Source of the DNA: Pyrinomonadaceae bacterium
GTDB lineage: Bacteria > Acidobacteriota > Blastocatellia > Pyrinomonadales > Pyrinomonadaceae
NCBI GenBank assembly: GCA_019694355.1
Contig: JAIBCB010000002.1
Location: forward strand, 124,001-188,000
Direction of reading: 5' to 3'
Length of the DNA stretch: 64,000 nucleotides
This document shows positions 7,468-16,723 of this stretch, piece by piece. The notes under the pieces were generated by a model. That model did not search any database and was not told where the DNA came from. It was given only the letters and a program-made list of their open reading frames with translations. Position 1 is the stretch's first letter; each line of letters opens with the position of its first letter. The position numbers were made by a program, and so were the translations under genes.

Positions 7468-8367
7468 TCAGCGATTCTTGTCAACAGGCTTTTTGTGCTC
7501 TTTTGCGCCAGATTCCCGGAAATCCTCGATATTCATACCAAAAGTCTCCTGAACGTGGGCTTTTGCGGCCCTATTGACGCTTCTGAGGCTCTCCAGACGG
7601 CGAGCTGCACGCATTATGTGGACCGCTGTCCGAGCCGCGATCTGCGAGATCATATCGCGTCCTTCGGCCTTTTCATCGCGTGCTTTGCAGAAAAGGGCGT
7701 AGGTCTCGGAACTTTTCGCGGCTTTTGCCTCCTTTTCAAGCTCAGAAACGCGATTCTTCACCTGCGCGATCTGTCGGATCACGCGGACGAGGCGGTCGCC
7801 AATCGAATCTCCCGCGACAAGGGCCGGCGAATGCCGCAGATCGTCGGCGAGCTTATCCAGCCGAGCTTGATCGCCGGAAGAATACGCTTTGTTGAGCTCG
7901 GCCATCAGGACGTGGCGACGTTCTTTTTCCGCAGAATCGACGGCGAGGTCCGGATGGATCGTGCGTGCAAGATCGTGATATGCCTTTTTTGCCTCGGCCG
8001 TCGGTTTCCAATCGCCTTTTTCAGCGGCTTCGGCGGCCGCTGCACGTGCTGCGGATTCTTCAGCCTTTCGGCGGAGCTCCTCGACACGCTTTTTGATCTC
8101 CTCGTCGTCGGGCACGAGTTTTAATTCTTCCTCGGCGATCTCGGCCTCGATCTCGTCGATCTCCGCATAAAGACGCCCGACCTGCATCGAATACTGAGCT
8201 TCGAAGCGTTCAAGCTCGCCGCGAAGGTCCGCCATATCTTCCTCGCGGAAGGCAACGCGATCCTTCAACCGCTCAAGGAGCTTTTCTTTCTTCTTAAGCT
8301 CGATCTCTTCGGGAGCGAGTTGGCGAGATACCGATAGGTCTGTTGGCGACGTCTGTTGAAGCATCAA
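7468..8367 (-). CDS. Coiled-coil protein with J-domain-like segment
   Basis: 299 aa. Residues about 20-115 form a charged coiled coil rich in Lys, Glu and Ala. A J-domain-like segment follows: AEAKKAYHDLARTIHPD carries the HPD tripeptide at 138-140, then helices containing LNKAYSSGDQARLDKLADDL. The C-terminal half is helical again. The HPD suggests interaction with a DnaK-type Hsp70. No membrane segment or signal is visible. A stand-alone gene between two terminators. Confidence 0.75.
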   Translation of the reverse strand: MMLQQTSPTDLSVSRQLAPEEIELKKKEKLLERLKDRVAFREEDMADLRGELERFEAQYSMQVGRLYAEIDEIEAEIAEEELKLVPDDEEIKKRVEELRRKAEESAARAAAAEAAEKGDWKPTAEAKKAYHDLARTIHPDLAVDSAEKERRHVLMAELNKAYSSGDQARLDKLADDLRHSPALVAGDSIGDRLVRVIRQIAQVKNRVSELEKEAKAAKSSETYALFCKARDEKAEGRDMISQIAARTAVHIMRAARRLESLRSVNRAAKAHVQETFGMNIEDFRESGAKEHKKPVDKNR

Positions 8368-8370
8368 AAT

Positions 8371-8415
8371 TCAAATAAAAATGGCACGAACGAGGATAGA
8401 CCCAGTCCGTGCCAT
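8371..8415 (-). terminator. Rho-independent terminator after M28 peptidase gene
   Basis: On the minus strand ATGGCACG pairs with CGTGCCAT across a 19-nt loop and is followed by TTTTATTTG. It lies 28 nt past the stop at 8443. Confidence 0.85.
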
Positions 8416-8442
8416 CTCGCAATGTTCACGTACCGCGTATTT

Positions 8443-10518
8443 TTACGGTACGAAGGTTGACGGCAGCGGCTTGTCGCCCGCGAGGCCAAAACCTGTTACG
8501 GTAAAGCCGCCGGTCGAGCGAAGCAGATACCAAACTCCGTCGCGATAAACGCCTGCGTCGGCCTTGCCGTCACCATCGTAATCGCCCGGAGCAGGAATGT
8601 CGGAGGCGATGCCGAATTGGAAGGCAGAGAAGCCCGCGGTCGTCCTCTGGAGATACCAGACGCCGTCACGATACACGGCGATGTCGGTCTTGCCGTCGCC
8701 GTCGTAATCGGCAGGAACGGGTTTATCGGTCGAGATGCCGAACTGCGTTGCTGAGAAGCCTGCGGTGGAGCCTAGCACATACCAAACGCCTTGTGACGGC
8801 CTGTAAACGGCGTAATCAGCCTTTCCGTCGCCATCGTAGTCGCTGGCGGCCGCGATGTCGCCGGCGAGCCCGAATTGAGCCACCGCGTATTGCGAACCGT
8901 TGCTCTTGAGCACGTACCATGTACCGCCGCGATAGACCGCTTTGTCGGCCTTGCCGTCGCCGTCGAAATCCTTTGGCTGCGGCTTATCGCCCGCGAGCCC
9001 GAAGCTCGTGATGTTGACCGTGCTGTTACCGCTTAGCATCGAGTACCAAACACCGTCGCGATAAACAGCGATGTCCGTCTTGCCGTCGCCGTCGAAATCC
9101 GCCGGAACCGGCTGATCCGTCGAGAGGCCGAACTGCGTAGCGGAGAATCCCGCCGTCGATCCTTGAATATAGAAAACGCTGTTGGATGGGCGGAAAACAG
9201 AGACGTCCGTCTTGCCGTCGCCGTCAAAATCCGCAAAGGTTTCGCCGGACGATGTCGGGGCGACCGTACCTTTAGCAAGCTCAGCCATAAAGGCACCCGC
9301 GAGCTTGGAAAACTTCAAGGCGTGAGTCGCATTCGGGTCGCTGTTTGCGAGCGTGTCGTTAGCAGTGTGGATGAACGGATTGTCCGAATTCATCGGAGCC
9401 TCGAACGGGAATGACGCCGCATATCCGCGTGCGTCCCAGGAGGCATGATCCGAGCAGGAGTATCCGCACTGCGTATCCACCACTACGAGCGATGGAAGGT
9501 ACGTACTCGCAAGGCTGCGGACGAAGGTATTTTGGGCCGCGTTCGTATGATCTGTGATCATCGCAATGTCGGTCGAGGGTGCCTTGTAGTTCGTCATATC
9601 GAGCTGAAGGACGCCGATGACATCGATCGCTGCGTTCTGATAAGCAAGGGCGATCGCCTTTGAGCCAAGAAGGCCGGCTTCTTCGCCGGCGTATGCCATA
9701 AAGACGACCGTTTTTGCCGGATGATAGTTATTTGCCATCGCTACGCGTATGACTTCCGTCAAGGACGCGATACCCGAGGCGTCATCGTCGGCACCCGGAG
9801 CGGCCAGCGTCTGACAGGTCGTGCTTGCCGAGCAGCCGGATCGGATCGAATCCTGATGGCCGCCAAGGACTACGAACTCAGATGGGGTTGTAGTCCCCTG
9901 AATGGTCATTATCACCGACGGTTGCAGCCATGTGTGGTTAAAGAATTGAACTGTCACATCACTGCGGCCGGCAGCAAGAGCGGTCCATTGATCCTTGATC
10001 CAGAGAGCGGAATCAGCGCCCGTCGGCGAATTGTAATAGCGCGTATTGAACGCGGAAAGCGAAGTTATGGTCGACTTGATATTCGGTGCGGCCATAGCGT
10101 CAATAAGAGGCTGAACGGTCGCGGAATTATCGATCGTATAGGTTGGTGTGCCGAGCGACGGCCTTGGCCCCGTGACCATTTCGATTGTGTCCAGGGCATC
10201 CTGTTCGTCCGGGTGAGCCATAAAACCCGCACATTTGTGCAGGGCCTTGTGCGCGTGTTCCGAAATGACCGCAATGTCGTCATCGGTCGCGCGGATCACG
10301 GCGATGCCGTTCTTTACCGTAACGATCTCAGGGGCGAGGAATCGGCCGTCCATTGCGGCGAACACCTGCATCGTCTTAAGTTCATTTACATCAACGGTTA
10401 TCCACGTCTTGTGCGGTGCCGCGGCCGAGACGTGTGTCCGTTCGGCGGTCGTGTAACCAAGGATCGCGATAGCGGCCACAGCTATCGCTGCCAACAAGAT
10501 GGTTCTATTCTTTAACAT
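8443..10518 (-). CDS. Secreted M28 family aminopeptidase with FG-GAP/VCBS repeats
   Basis: 691 aa from the ATG at 10518 (MLKNRTILLAAIAVAA, a signal/anchor); an upstream TTG at 10545 would add nine residues before the signal and is unlikely. The M28 zinc peptidase domain is intact: ligands in VVLGGHQDS (H221), APGADDDASG (about D245), YAGEEAGLLGS (E279), LQLDMTN (D307) and CSDHASWD (H358). After about residue 430 come six repeats of the type DFDGDGKTDIAVYRDGVWY, which bind calcium through DxDGDG loops and usually form a propeller. Predicted secreted peptide-scavenging enzyme. Confidence 0.92.
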   Translation of the reverse strand: MLKNRTILLAAIAVAAIAILGYTTAERTHVSAAAPHKTWITVDVNELKTMQVFAAMDGRFLAPEIVTVKNGIAVIRATDDDIAVISEHAHKALHKCAGFMAHPDEQDALDTIEMVTGPRPSLGTPTYTIDNSATVQPLIDAMAAPNIKSTITSLSAFNTRYYNSPTGADSALWIKDQWTALAAGRSDVTVQFFNHTWLQPSVIMTIQGTTTPSEFVVLGGHQDSIRSGCSASTTCQTLAAPGADDDASGIASLTEVIRVAMANNYHPAKTVVFMAYAGEEAGLLGSKAIALAYQNAAIDVIGVLQLDMTNYKAPSTDIAMITDHTNAAQNTFVRSLASTYLPSLVVVDTQCGYSCSDHASWDARGYAASFPFEAPMNSDNPFIHTANDTLANSDPNATHALKFSKLAGAFMAELAKGTVAPTSSGETFADFDGDGKTDVSVFRPSNSVFYIQGSTAGFSATQFGLSTDQPVPADFDGDGKTDIAVYRDGVWYSMLSGNSTVNITSFGLAGDKPQPKDFDGDGKADKAVYRGGTWYVLKSNGSQYAVAQFGLAGDIAAASDYDGDGKADYAVYRPSQGVWYVLGSTAGFSATQFGISTDKPVPADYDGDGKTDIAVYRDGVWYLQRTTAGFSAFQFGIASDIPAPGDYDGDGKADAGVYRDGVWYLLRSTGGFTVTGFGLAGDKPLPSTFVP

Positions 10519-10766
10519 AGGATTTACTTCGATCCTTGGACACAAACCCGGAGATAACAGCGGTTAGACGGGCAGGGCTTTCGGAAATACGTCCTTAACG
10601 TATCGATGATCTTAACTAAAATTTAGCCTTTGGATGCTGCCGCGGGCTTCGTGGGATGCCCCATAGAGAACGTTAAGCTTGCACGGTCAGGCTTGAGAGA
10701 TTATGTCAGGATTCGCCGATTTGTTCAATATAAAAGGGCAGATAAACGGGGTTTCGGGGCTTTTGT

Positions 10767-12101
10767 CTAAAGCGAGAAGTTAAAGGTGACAAATCCTGTG
10801 GCCTTTACCGGTTGGCCATCGCGTTCGAAAGGTTTGAAACGCCACCTCCGGACAGCATCCTTTGCGGCACCCTGCAAAAGGGCCGGGCCGCTCGTCTTTT
10901 CGATCGAAGCCACCTCGCCGTTCTCGTCAACAACCACGTCAACGCGAACTACACCTACCGCATGGGCCGTCCGAGCAAATGAGGGATAAACCGGGGCCGG
11001 GCGGTTTGTCGCATAGGCGCTAAGGGAACCCACGCTCAGCGGGCCGGTTTCTTTTGGACGTTCGTTCGATGGGCCGGCCTCGGCCGTTTGCTCCGGTCTT
11101 GGTTCGGGCTTCTCTGCCTGCTGTGCGACCGTTGCCTGTGGGGCAGAAGGCTTTTCAACGGGCTTGGCCGCGGGCGTAGCGCTAGAGCCATCAACCTGGC
11201 GTGGACGGGCAACTTCAGACGTTGGTTCCGGCTTTGGCCGGACAGGTTCCAATGCAACCGGTGCGGCGGGAGTTGATGAGCGAGAGGTGCCGGATCCGGC
11301 CGCCGGATCCGCTTGCTTTTCGATGACAGCCTTGCCGTCAGCTACATTCGTTGACGGCACGCCGCTGATCGCACTGACGACGACCGAGCGCGAATTTGCG
11401 ATATCTTCCCGAGCGTCTGCGACCTCGTTCCGCCAACGGCGTGCGTCGTAATCGTCGCGAGCAAGCATACTCCGCGAATTGGTCGCTTCTTCGAGAAGTG
11501 CCATTGCATCGGCAGATCTTGAAGCGTCCGCACCCATTTCCTTGGACTGAGCGATGACGATCTCGAGGGTCTCACGCATTCTTTCAAGATCGTTGACCGC
11601 TTCAAGCGGAAGCGTTCGGTCGGTAACGCTCAGGCCGAGCATTTGATAACGCTCAAGGCGGTTGCGTGCCCCTTTTACGATCTGGCCGGCGACGGCGAAA
11701 TAATTGGCCCTTGCTCCGGCCTTTGTGGTCTTTTGCTCGGCGTAAAATTCTTTCAGAAGGTCCTGGGCACGCTTGTAATCACCCTGCTCGAGATAGCTGT
11801 TCATCAGCAGGACATTTACACCCGATAGGATCGCAGGATCGGAGGACTCGCGACGGACATTTTCGAGCTCGTAAGTTGCTGCGCTGTAGTTGCGGACGGC
11901 GATGAATGCTTTTGCTTTGGAAATTCTGGCCCGGAGCAGGTCACCTGAAGTAACGGCCGGCGCTGGCGGCGCTGATTGCGTAGGAGTCTGCACTGCCGGC
12001 GAAGCTTGCGGGAGCGGCGTCGTTTGAGCGAGAGCTGCGACGGAAAAGCTGCCGCAGATCAAAAGCGTTGATGTAAAAAACTTTCTGACGTTTAACGGCA
12101 T
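10767..12101 (-). CDS. Secreted protein with TPR-like helices and C-terminal TonB domain
   Basis: 444 aa. The signal peptide ends near ALAQTT (residue 25). Residues about 50-230 are helical and TPR-like (KAKAFIAVRNYSAATYELEN, YLEQGDYKRAQDLL). A Pro/Ala/Glu-rich linker (about 250-350) could span the periplasm. The last 85 residues form a TonB C-terminal domain (RPAPVYPSFARTAHAVGVVR, DENGEVASIEKTSG, AVRRWRFKPFERDGQPV). It lacks the usual N-terminal TonB anchor, so it is probably not an energy-transducing TonB but one of the many Acidobacterial proteins reusing this domain. Confidence 0.85.
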   Translation of the reverse strand: MPLNVRKFFTSTLLICGSFSVAALAQTTPLPQASPAVQTPTQSAPPAPAVTSGDLLRARISKAKAFIAVRNYSAATYELENVRRESSDPAILSGVNVLLMNSYLEQGDYKRAQDLLKEFYAEQKTTKAGARANYFAVAGQIVKGARNRLERYQMLGLSVTDRTLPLEAVNDLERMRETLEIVIAQSKEMGADASRSADAMALLEEATNSRSMLARDDYDARRWRNEVADAREDIANSRSVVVSAISGVPSTNVADGKAVIEKQADPAAGSGTSRSSTPAAPVALEPVRPKPEPTSEVARPRQVDGSSATPAAKPVEKPSAPQATVAQQAEKPEPRPEQTAEAGPSNERPKETGPLSVGSLSAYATNRPAPVYPSFARTAHAVGVVRVDVVVDENGEVASIEKTSGPALLQGAAKDAVRRWRFKPFERDGQPVKATGFVTFNFSL

Positions 12102-12195
12102 CCTTTCTCCATTTGGATGAGGTGTCTCCGTAAAGGCCAGAGCCGGACGAAGCGCCGGCTCAATACAAAGGACCCAACAAAAACCTTAAAAACAC

Positions 12196-12223
12196 AAATA
12201 AAAAGGTGCGGAATCCCCGCTCC
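12196..12223 (-). terminator. Rho-independent terminator after amidohydrolase gene
   Basis: On the minus strand GGAGCGG pairs with CCGCACC (one mismatch) and is followed by TTTTTATTTG. It lies 17 nt past the stop at 12240 and would end the leftward nucleoside cluster. Confidence 0.75.
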
Positions 12224-12239
12224 TTTCTCTCCCGCCCGA

Positions 12240-13652
12240 TCAATTGCCTAAACTCTTGATGATTTTATCGCGGTATGCGTTTGCGTCTTTTTTTATAGCA
12301 TTTTCGTTTAACGTGAGCAAACGTCGGTCTCTCATAACCGTGCGGCCGTTGATGATGACGGTCGCCACATCAGCGGCCTTTGTGGAATAAACGAGAGCCG
12401 AGTAGATGTTGAAATACGGCGTTTGATGGTCAGAATCGAGGTCAACGATAGCGATATCAGCACGTTTGCCGGCTTCGAGCGAGCCGACGAGCTTCTCAAG
12501 ATGCAATGCACGTGCGCCGCGGATCGTCGCCATCTCGAACGCCTGTTCGGCACTGACGACCTTCGGGTCGCCGGAATGCACCTTGTGGAGTTTCGCGGCC
12601 GTGTCGATCTCTTCCCACATATCGAGATCGTTATTTGAGGCCGCACCGTCTGTGCCAAGCCCGACGGCAACATCGGCCTTTAGCATCGAAGGAACCGGTG
12701 CGACGCCCGAGGCGAGTTTCATGTTCGACTGTGGGCAATGTCCGACGCCGACATTGTTTTTTGCAAGAATGCCGATCTCCTCGTCGGTTACCCAGATGCT
12801 GTGAGCGATGATCGTACGGTTCGAGAGAAAGCCGATGCTCGCGAGATAATCAACAGGCGTCTTGCCGTATTTTGCGAGGATGTCGTCACGTTCTTTTTTT
12901 GTTTCCGCAACGTGGATGACGACCGGAGCACCGAGCTTGTCAGAAAGTGCACGGACGCGTTTTAGATCATCGGTCGAAACGGTATAAGGCGCGTGCGGTG
13001 CCGCAGCCGCGACGATCAGCGGATCGTTCTTCCATTTGCTGATAAATTTCTCTGTGTAGCGAAGAGCGTCGTCGGGCGTCTTGTTGTCGGCGACCGGGAA
13101 TTGGATGATCGTCTCGCCCAGAACACCACGCATTCCGGCCTTCTTTGTTTCGTCTGCGATCGCATCTTCGAAATAGTACATATCGCAGTATGTCGTTGTG
13201 CCGCCGCGGATCATTTCCGCGAGACCCAGACGCGCACCGACGCGGACGAACTGCTCATTCACATTTTTCGCTTCAGCGGGAAAGATGTATTTCGTCAGCC
13301 ATTCGTTGAGGTCAAGGTCGTCCGCGATCCCGCGGAAAAGCGTCATCGGTACATGCGTGTGCGTGTTGATAAGGCCCGGAATGACCGCCTTTCCGCGTGC
13401 GTTGATGACGGTGCGGGCACGAAATTCTTTCGTGAGATCAGCCGTCTTGCCGACAGCGACGATCTCGTCGCCGCGTATCGCAACCGCTCCATCCTCGATC
13501 ACACGCTTCTCGCTATCCATCGTCACGACAGTCCCGCCAATGATTAGCGTATCGACTCGCTTGACGGCGGTCGGCACAGAAGGAACGGCCACAACCGGAA
13601 ATACCAAGGAGAAGACGAGTAAAGAAATTGTGATCAATTTTGCTTTGAACAT
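12240..13652 (-). CDS. Exported amidohydrolase, MTA/SAH deaminase-like
   Basis: 470 aa from ATG 13652, which starts a clean signal peptide (MFKAKLITISLLVFSLVFPV); a TTG at 13730 would add 26 residues in front of it. Metal ligands of the cytosine deaminase-like amidohydrolase family are visible: GLINTHTHVPM (HxH), VVIHVAETK, TIIAHSIWV and LGTDGAASNNDLDMW (Asp). The sequence type matches 5-methylthioadenosine/S-adenosylhomocysteine deaminases and related chlorohydrolases. An exported version is unusual for this family, which is normally cytosolic. It follows a cytidine deaminase gene in the same direction, consistent with deamination of external nucleosides or bases. Confidence 0.85.
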   Translation of the reverse strand: MFKAKLITISLLVFSLVFPVVAVPSVPTAVKRVDTLIIGGTVVTMDSEKRVIEDGAVAIRGDEIVAVGKTADLTKEFRARTVINARGKAVIPGLINTHTHVPMTLFRGIADDLDLNEWLTKYIFPAEAKNVNEQFVRVGARLGLAEMIRGGTTTYCDMYYFEDAIADETKKAGMRGVLGETIIQFPVADNKTPDDALRYTEKFISKWKNDPLIVAAAAPHAPYTVSTDDLKRVRALSDKLGAPVVIHVAETKKERDDILAKYGKTPVDYLASIGFLSNRTIIAHSIWVTDEEIGILAKNNVGVGHCPQSNMKLASGVAPVPSMLKADVAVGLGTDGAASNNDLDMWEEIDTAAKLHKVHSGDPKVVSAEQAFEMATIRGARALHLEKLVGSLEAGKRADIAIVDLDSDHQTPYFNIYSALVYSTKAADVATVIINGRTVMRDRRLLTLNENAIKKDANAYRDKIIKSLGN

Positions 13653-13693
13653 AGTTAGTACGAGGCCGTTCGTGAAATTCAAGTCTATCGGCG

Positions 13694-13781
13694 GTGGCTG
13701 AAAATCGCCCATCAAGTGGCTGAAAATCAACCACCAAGTGGCTGATAATCGTCCACCAAGTGGCTGATTTTACGACCTAAA
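13694..13781. repeat. 22-nt tandem repeat, four units
   Basis: Units begin GTGGCTGA at 13694, 13716, 13738 and 13760, each exactly 22 nt; the first three end in CAA and the fourth is more diverged. The array fills the spacer between the cytidine deaminase stop (13794) and the amidohydrolase start (13652). Two helical turns per unit would suit a protein-binding array. Confidence 0.85.
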
Positions 13782-13793
13782 CTATTGCAAACA

Positions 13794-14204
13794 TTAAGTT
13801 GAGGTCAAAAATCCTGCGTCAAAAGCTCGTGGTAGCAGTTCGCTCATTCGAATTGTTTCGACACGGCCCTTGAGGTTCGCCATCGTTATGGGAATGTCGC
13901 CGCAGAACTCCCAAATGATCTGCCGGCAGGCACCGCAGGGCGGCGTAAGCTCGTCGGTATCGACGACGACGGCTATCGCAGCGAAGTCACGCTTGCCTTC
14001 CGAGATCGCTTTAAAGATCGCGACGCGCTCCGCGCATAAAGTGAGGCCGTAGCTCGCGTTCTCGATGTTGCATCCCGTGATGATCTCGCCCGAACTTGTT
14101 TCGAGGGCGGCACCGACCTTGAACTTTGAGAATGGTACGTGTGCCTTTTCGCGAGCTTCACCCGCGGCGGAGATGAGCTTTGCTTTTGCTGTTTCGGATG
14201 ACAT
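13794..14204 (-). CDS. cdd: Cytidine deaminase
   Basis: 136 aa, typical of the tetrameric small form. Zinc site: C57 and E59 in TLCAERVA, then C90 and C93 in TPPCGACRQ; the substrate segment GCNIENASYG is intact. Converts cytidine/deoxycytidine to uridine/deoxyuridine. It lies downstream of uridine kinase in a nucleoside salvage cluster on the minus strand. Confidence 0.95.
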   Translation of the reverse strand: MSSETAKAKLISAAGEAREKAHVPFSKFKVGAALETSSGEIITGCNIENASYGLTLCAERVAIFKAISEGKRDFAAIAVVVDTDELTPPCGACRQIIWEFCGDIPITMANLKGRVETIRMSELLPRAFDAGFLTST

Positions 14205-14237
14205 TACGTTGGCCTCTTCTTAGGAGATAGATACTTC

Positions 14238-14272
14238 CAATCAACAATTAGCCAATTAAAAATTAACAATCA
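14238..14272. repeat. AT-rich low-complexity spacer (CAATTA family)
   Basis: Short CAACAATTAGCCAATT-type run in the cdd-udk spacer. The same style recurs at 4172-4218 and 25353-25391. Confidence 0.6.
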
Positions 14273-14309
14273 AATGCCGGTGATCCGGCGCACCGGCCAT
14301 TGAAAATTG

Positions 14310-14942
14310 TCAATCGGTCCTTAAAACGGCTTCCTGCTCGATAAGTCGTTCGCGAACAAGACTGCAGAGCATCTGGATGCTCGTGTCGGTCTGGCCGCCC
14401 TCAGGAATTATCACATCAGCAAAACGCTTCGATGGTTCGACGAATTCGAAGTGCATCGGGCGGATCGTCTTTTCGTATTGGTCGAGAGTGCGCTCGAAGG
14501 TGCGCCCGCGTTCGTTGATGTCTCGGCGAAGGCGTCGGATAAGGCGAATGTCGTCGGGTGTATCGACGAACACGCGCACATCGAGAAGTTCGAGGATCCG
14601 CGGTTCTGCAAATATAAGGATCCCTTCGACGATCACGACCGGACGCGGTTCGATCACTTCAACACGGTCGCTGCGTGTATGCGTGACCATATCGTAGATC
14701 GGTATATCGATCGGCTGGCCGAGCTTGAGGCGTTTGACGTGATTTACGAGCAGATCGCTGTCGATCGCATCTGGATGATCAAAATTCGCGTGATGCCGAT
14801 CGTCTAGCGGCATATCGGCAAGATTTCGATAATAAGAATCCTGCTCGACCAGAACTACATTTTCAGACCCGACGGCATCGACGATCGCTCTTGCTATCGT
14901 CGTCTTTCCTGAACCCGTACCGCCGCAAATGCCGATTATCAT
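14310..14942 (-). CDS. udk: Uridine kinase
   Basis: 210 aa. P-loop GGTGSGKT at 7-14, then the uridine-binding region DSYYRNLADMPLDDRHHANF and DHPDAIDSDLL, and the lid segment RLIRRLRRDINERGR. Phosphorylates uridine and cytidine to UMP and CMP. The gene ends 105 nt before cdd and starts 9 nt after the purine nucleoside phosphorylase stop. Confidence 0.95.
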   Translation of the reverse strand: MIIGICGGTGSGKTTIARAIVDAVGSENVVLVEQDSYYRNLADMPLDDRHHANFDHPDAIDSDLLVNHVKRLKLGQPIDIPIYDMVTHTRSDRVEVIEPRPVVIVEGILIFAEPRILELLDVRVFVDTPDDIRLIRRLRRDINERGRTFERTLDQYEKTIRPMHFEFVEPSKRFADVIIPEGGQTDTSIQMLCSLVRERLIEQEAVLRTD

Positions 14943-14951
14943 AAGTTGAGT

Positions 14952-15788
14952 TTAGCTTCCGATCCTTTCGATGACGCGTTTCAAGAGCTCCTTGAAGACG
15001 CCCTTGACCCTTTCGCCCGTTTCCATTACCTCTGCGTGGTGTATTATCTCACCGCTTAGGCCTGCGCCAAGATTCGTGATGCAGGAAATTCCAAGCACAC
15101 GCAATCCGGCATGCCGCGCCGCGATAGCTTCGGGGACGGTGGACATTCCGACCGCATCCGCACCAAGCAGCCTGTACATACGGATCTCGGCGGGTGTTTC
15201 ATAAGTTGGGCCGGAAAGGCCGCAATAGACGCCGCGTCCCAGATAGAAGTCTGCCCCGGAATTTGCGATCGCAGCGGCCTCTTCTTCAGCGTACTGCTGA
15301 AGTTCGCGGTCGTAAACTTCCGTCATATCAGGAAATCTCGGCCCGAATGAATCGTCATTCTTTCCGCGGAGCGGGTTCGCGCCCATAAGGTTCAGATGAT
15401 CGGTGATGACCATCAGCGAACCGGGCGTCATGTCGGTATTGAGGCTGCCGGCCGCATTCGTGAGGATCAAATTCTTTACCCCGAGCGATGCAAATGTCCG
15501 CGTCGGGAAGATGACCTGCTCCATCTCGTAGCCTTCGTAGAAATGAAAGCGTCCTTGCTGGACAGCAACATTGATACCGTCAACTTTTCCGAGAACGAGC
15601 TGGCCTGCGTGGCCTTCGACCGTTGAACGAGCAAAGCCTGGGATCTCTTCGTACGGGATGCGGATCGCGTCTTCGATCTCGTCGGCGAATGCCCCGAGGC
15701 CGCTGCCGAGAACGAGCGCTGTCGAAAGCGGTTCGGAAAAACGCGATCTGATAAAGTCTGCCGCGTCACGCGGGCTGCTTGTGGTCAT
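14952..15788 (-). CDS. punA: Purine nucleoside phosphorylase (family 2, trimeric type)
   Basis: 278 aa. Phosphate-binding elements: VLGSGLGAFAD (residues 26-36), VEGHAGQLVLG, and the loop GRFHFYEGYEM. The purine site region LTNAAGSLN and TDHLNLMGANPL is intact, as is VGMSTVPEAIAARH. This length and motif set belong to the trimeric inosine/guanosine-type enzymes rather than hexameric DeoD. Splits purine nucleosides to base and ribose-1-phosphate. Lies 20 nt after the permease gene. Confidence 0.93.
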   Translation of the reverse strand: MTTSSPRDAADFIRSRFSEPLSTALVLGSGLGAFADEIEDAIRIPYEEIPGFARSTVEGHAGQLVLGKVDGINVAVQQGRFHFYEGYEMEQVIFPTRTFASLGVKNLILTNAAGSLNTDMTPGSLMVITDHLNLMGANPLRGKNDDSFGPRFPDMTEVYDRELQQYAEEEAAAIANSGADFYLGRGVYCGLSGPTYETPAEIRMYRLLGADAVGMSTVPEAIAARHAGLRVLGISCITNLGAGLSGEIIHHAEVMETGERVKGVFKELLKRVIERIGS

Positions 15789-15808
15789 AGATAATGAAAA
15801 CCGGCCAA

Positions 15809-16720
15809 TTAATCTTCTTTACTATACGGGATGCCGAGTGCTTTTGGCGCACGCGAGAGTCCGATGAAGCCGGCGAGGACGATGATCGTCAGCAGATAAG
15901 GAATGATCTGGATGAACTGCACCGGTATCTCTTCGCCGCCGATCCTTGCCCACGAAGCGCCTTGGATCTGGATCGACAAAGCCTCGGTGAGTCCAAAAAA
16001 TAGACAAGCTCCGAGCACTGGAACAGGCCGCCACTTCGCGAGGATAAGTGCGGCAAGGGCGATGAAGCCGCGGCCGGCTGTCATATTGCGTGTAAAGAGC
16101 GACGATTGCCCGATCGACAGATACGCACCTCCGAGGCCAGCGAGCACGCCCGATATCGTGACGGCGATATAGCGCAGTCGGATCACGTTCACACCGGCAG
16201 TTTCCGCGGCGTCAGGGTTCTCGCCGGTCGCTCTGATGCGAAGGCCGAACGGCGTCTTGTACATTATCCACCAGCAGATGGGGACGAGAGCGAGGGCGAC
16301 GATCGTCGCGATCGAGATGCGGTTGTAAAAGTCTGGAAGCTGCAGCACTTTGTCGATCTGCGGTGTCGAACCCGAAGAATCGTAGATCGCGCCGGAGATC
16401 AATGCCGGAAGGCCGATCATCAGAAAATTGATCGCCATACCGGCAACGACCTGGTCTGCCTCGAACTTGATGCACGCGACCGCGTAAATGAACGCGAGAA
16501 ACGCGCCCGCCGCGACTCCCGCAACAACGCCGATGTAGGGATCGCCGACCTGATATGTCACGACGGCGGCCGTGAAAGCACCGGCGAGCATCAGTCCCTC
16601 GAGCGCGATGTTGATCACGCCCGAACGCTCGGAGAAAAGGCCGCCGAGTGCCGCAAATATCAACGGCGTCGCCAGCCTAAGCGATGAGAACAGGAGTGCT
16701 AACGTAAAGATCTCGCCCAT
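15809..16720 (-). CDS. Nucleoside ABC transporter permease (NupQ/YufQ type)
   Basis: 303 aa, eight to ten membrane segments, BPD_transp_2 family. Typical segments: FAALGGLFSERSGVINIALE, LRIRATGENPDAAETAGVNV (the EAA-like loop) and SIGQSSLFTRNMTAGRGFIA. Together with the next permease it matches the BmpA/NupNOPQ-type guanosine/nucleoside importers. Starts 3 nt after the partner permease's stop. Confidence 0.9.
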   Translation of the reverse strand: MGEIFTLALLFSSLRLATPLIFAALGGLFSERSGVINIALEGLMLAGAFTAAVVTYQVGDPYIGVVAGVAAGAFLAFIYAVACIKFEADQVVAGMAINFLMIGLPALISGAIYDSSGSTPQIDKVLQLPDFYNRISIATIVALALVPICWWIMYKTPFGLRIRATGENPDAAETAGVNVIRLRYIAVTISGVLAGLGGAYLSIGQSSLFTRNMTAGRGFIALAALILAKWRPVPVLGACLFFGLTEALSIQIQGASWARIGGEEIPVQFIQIIPYLLTIIVLAGFIGLSRAPKALGIPYSKED

Positions 16721-16723
16721 TGC

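Noticed and set aside
13694..13781. CRISPR array
   Set aside because: Units follow directly with no spacers, each is 22 nt, and no cas genes are in the window.
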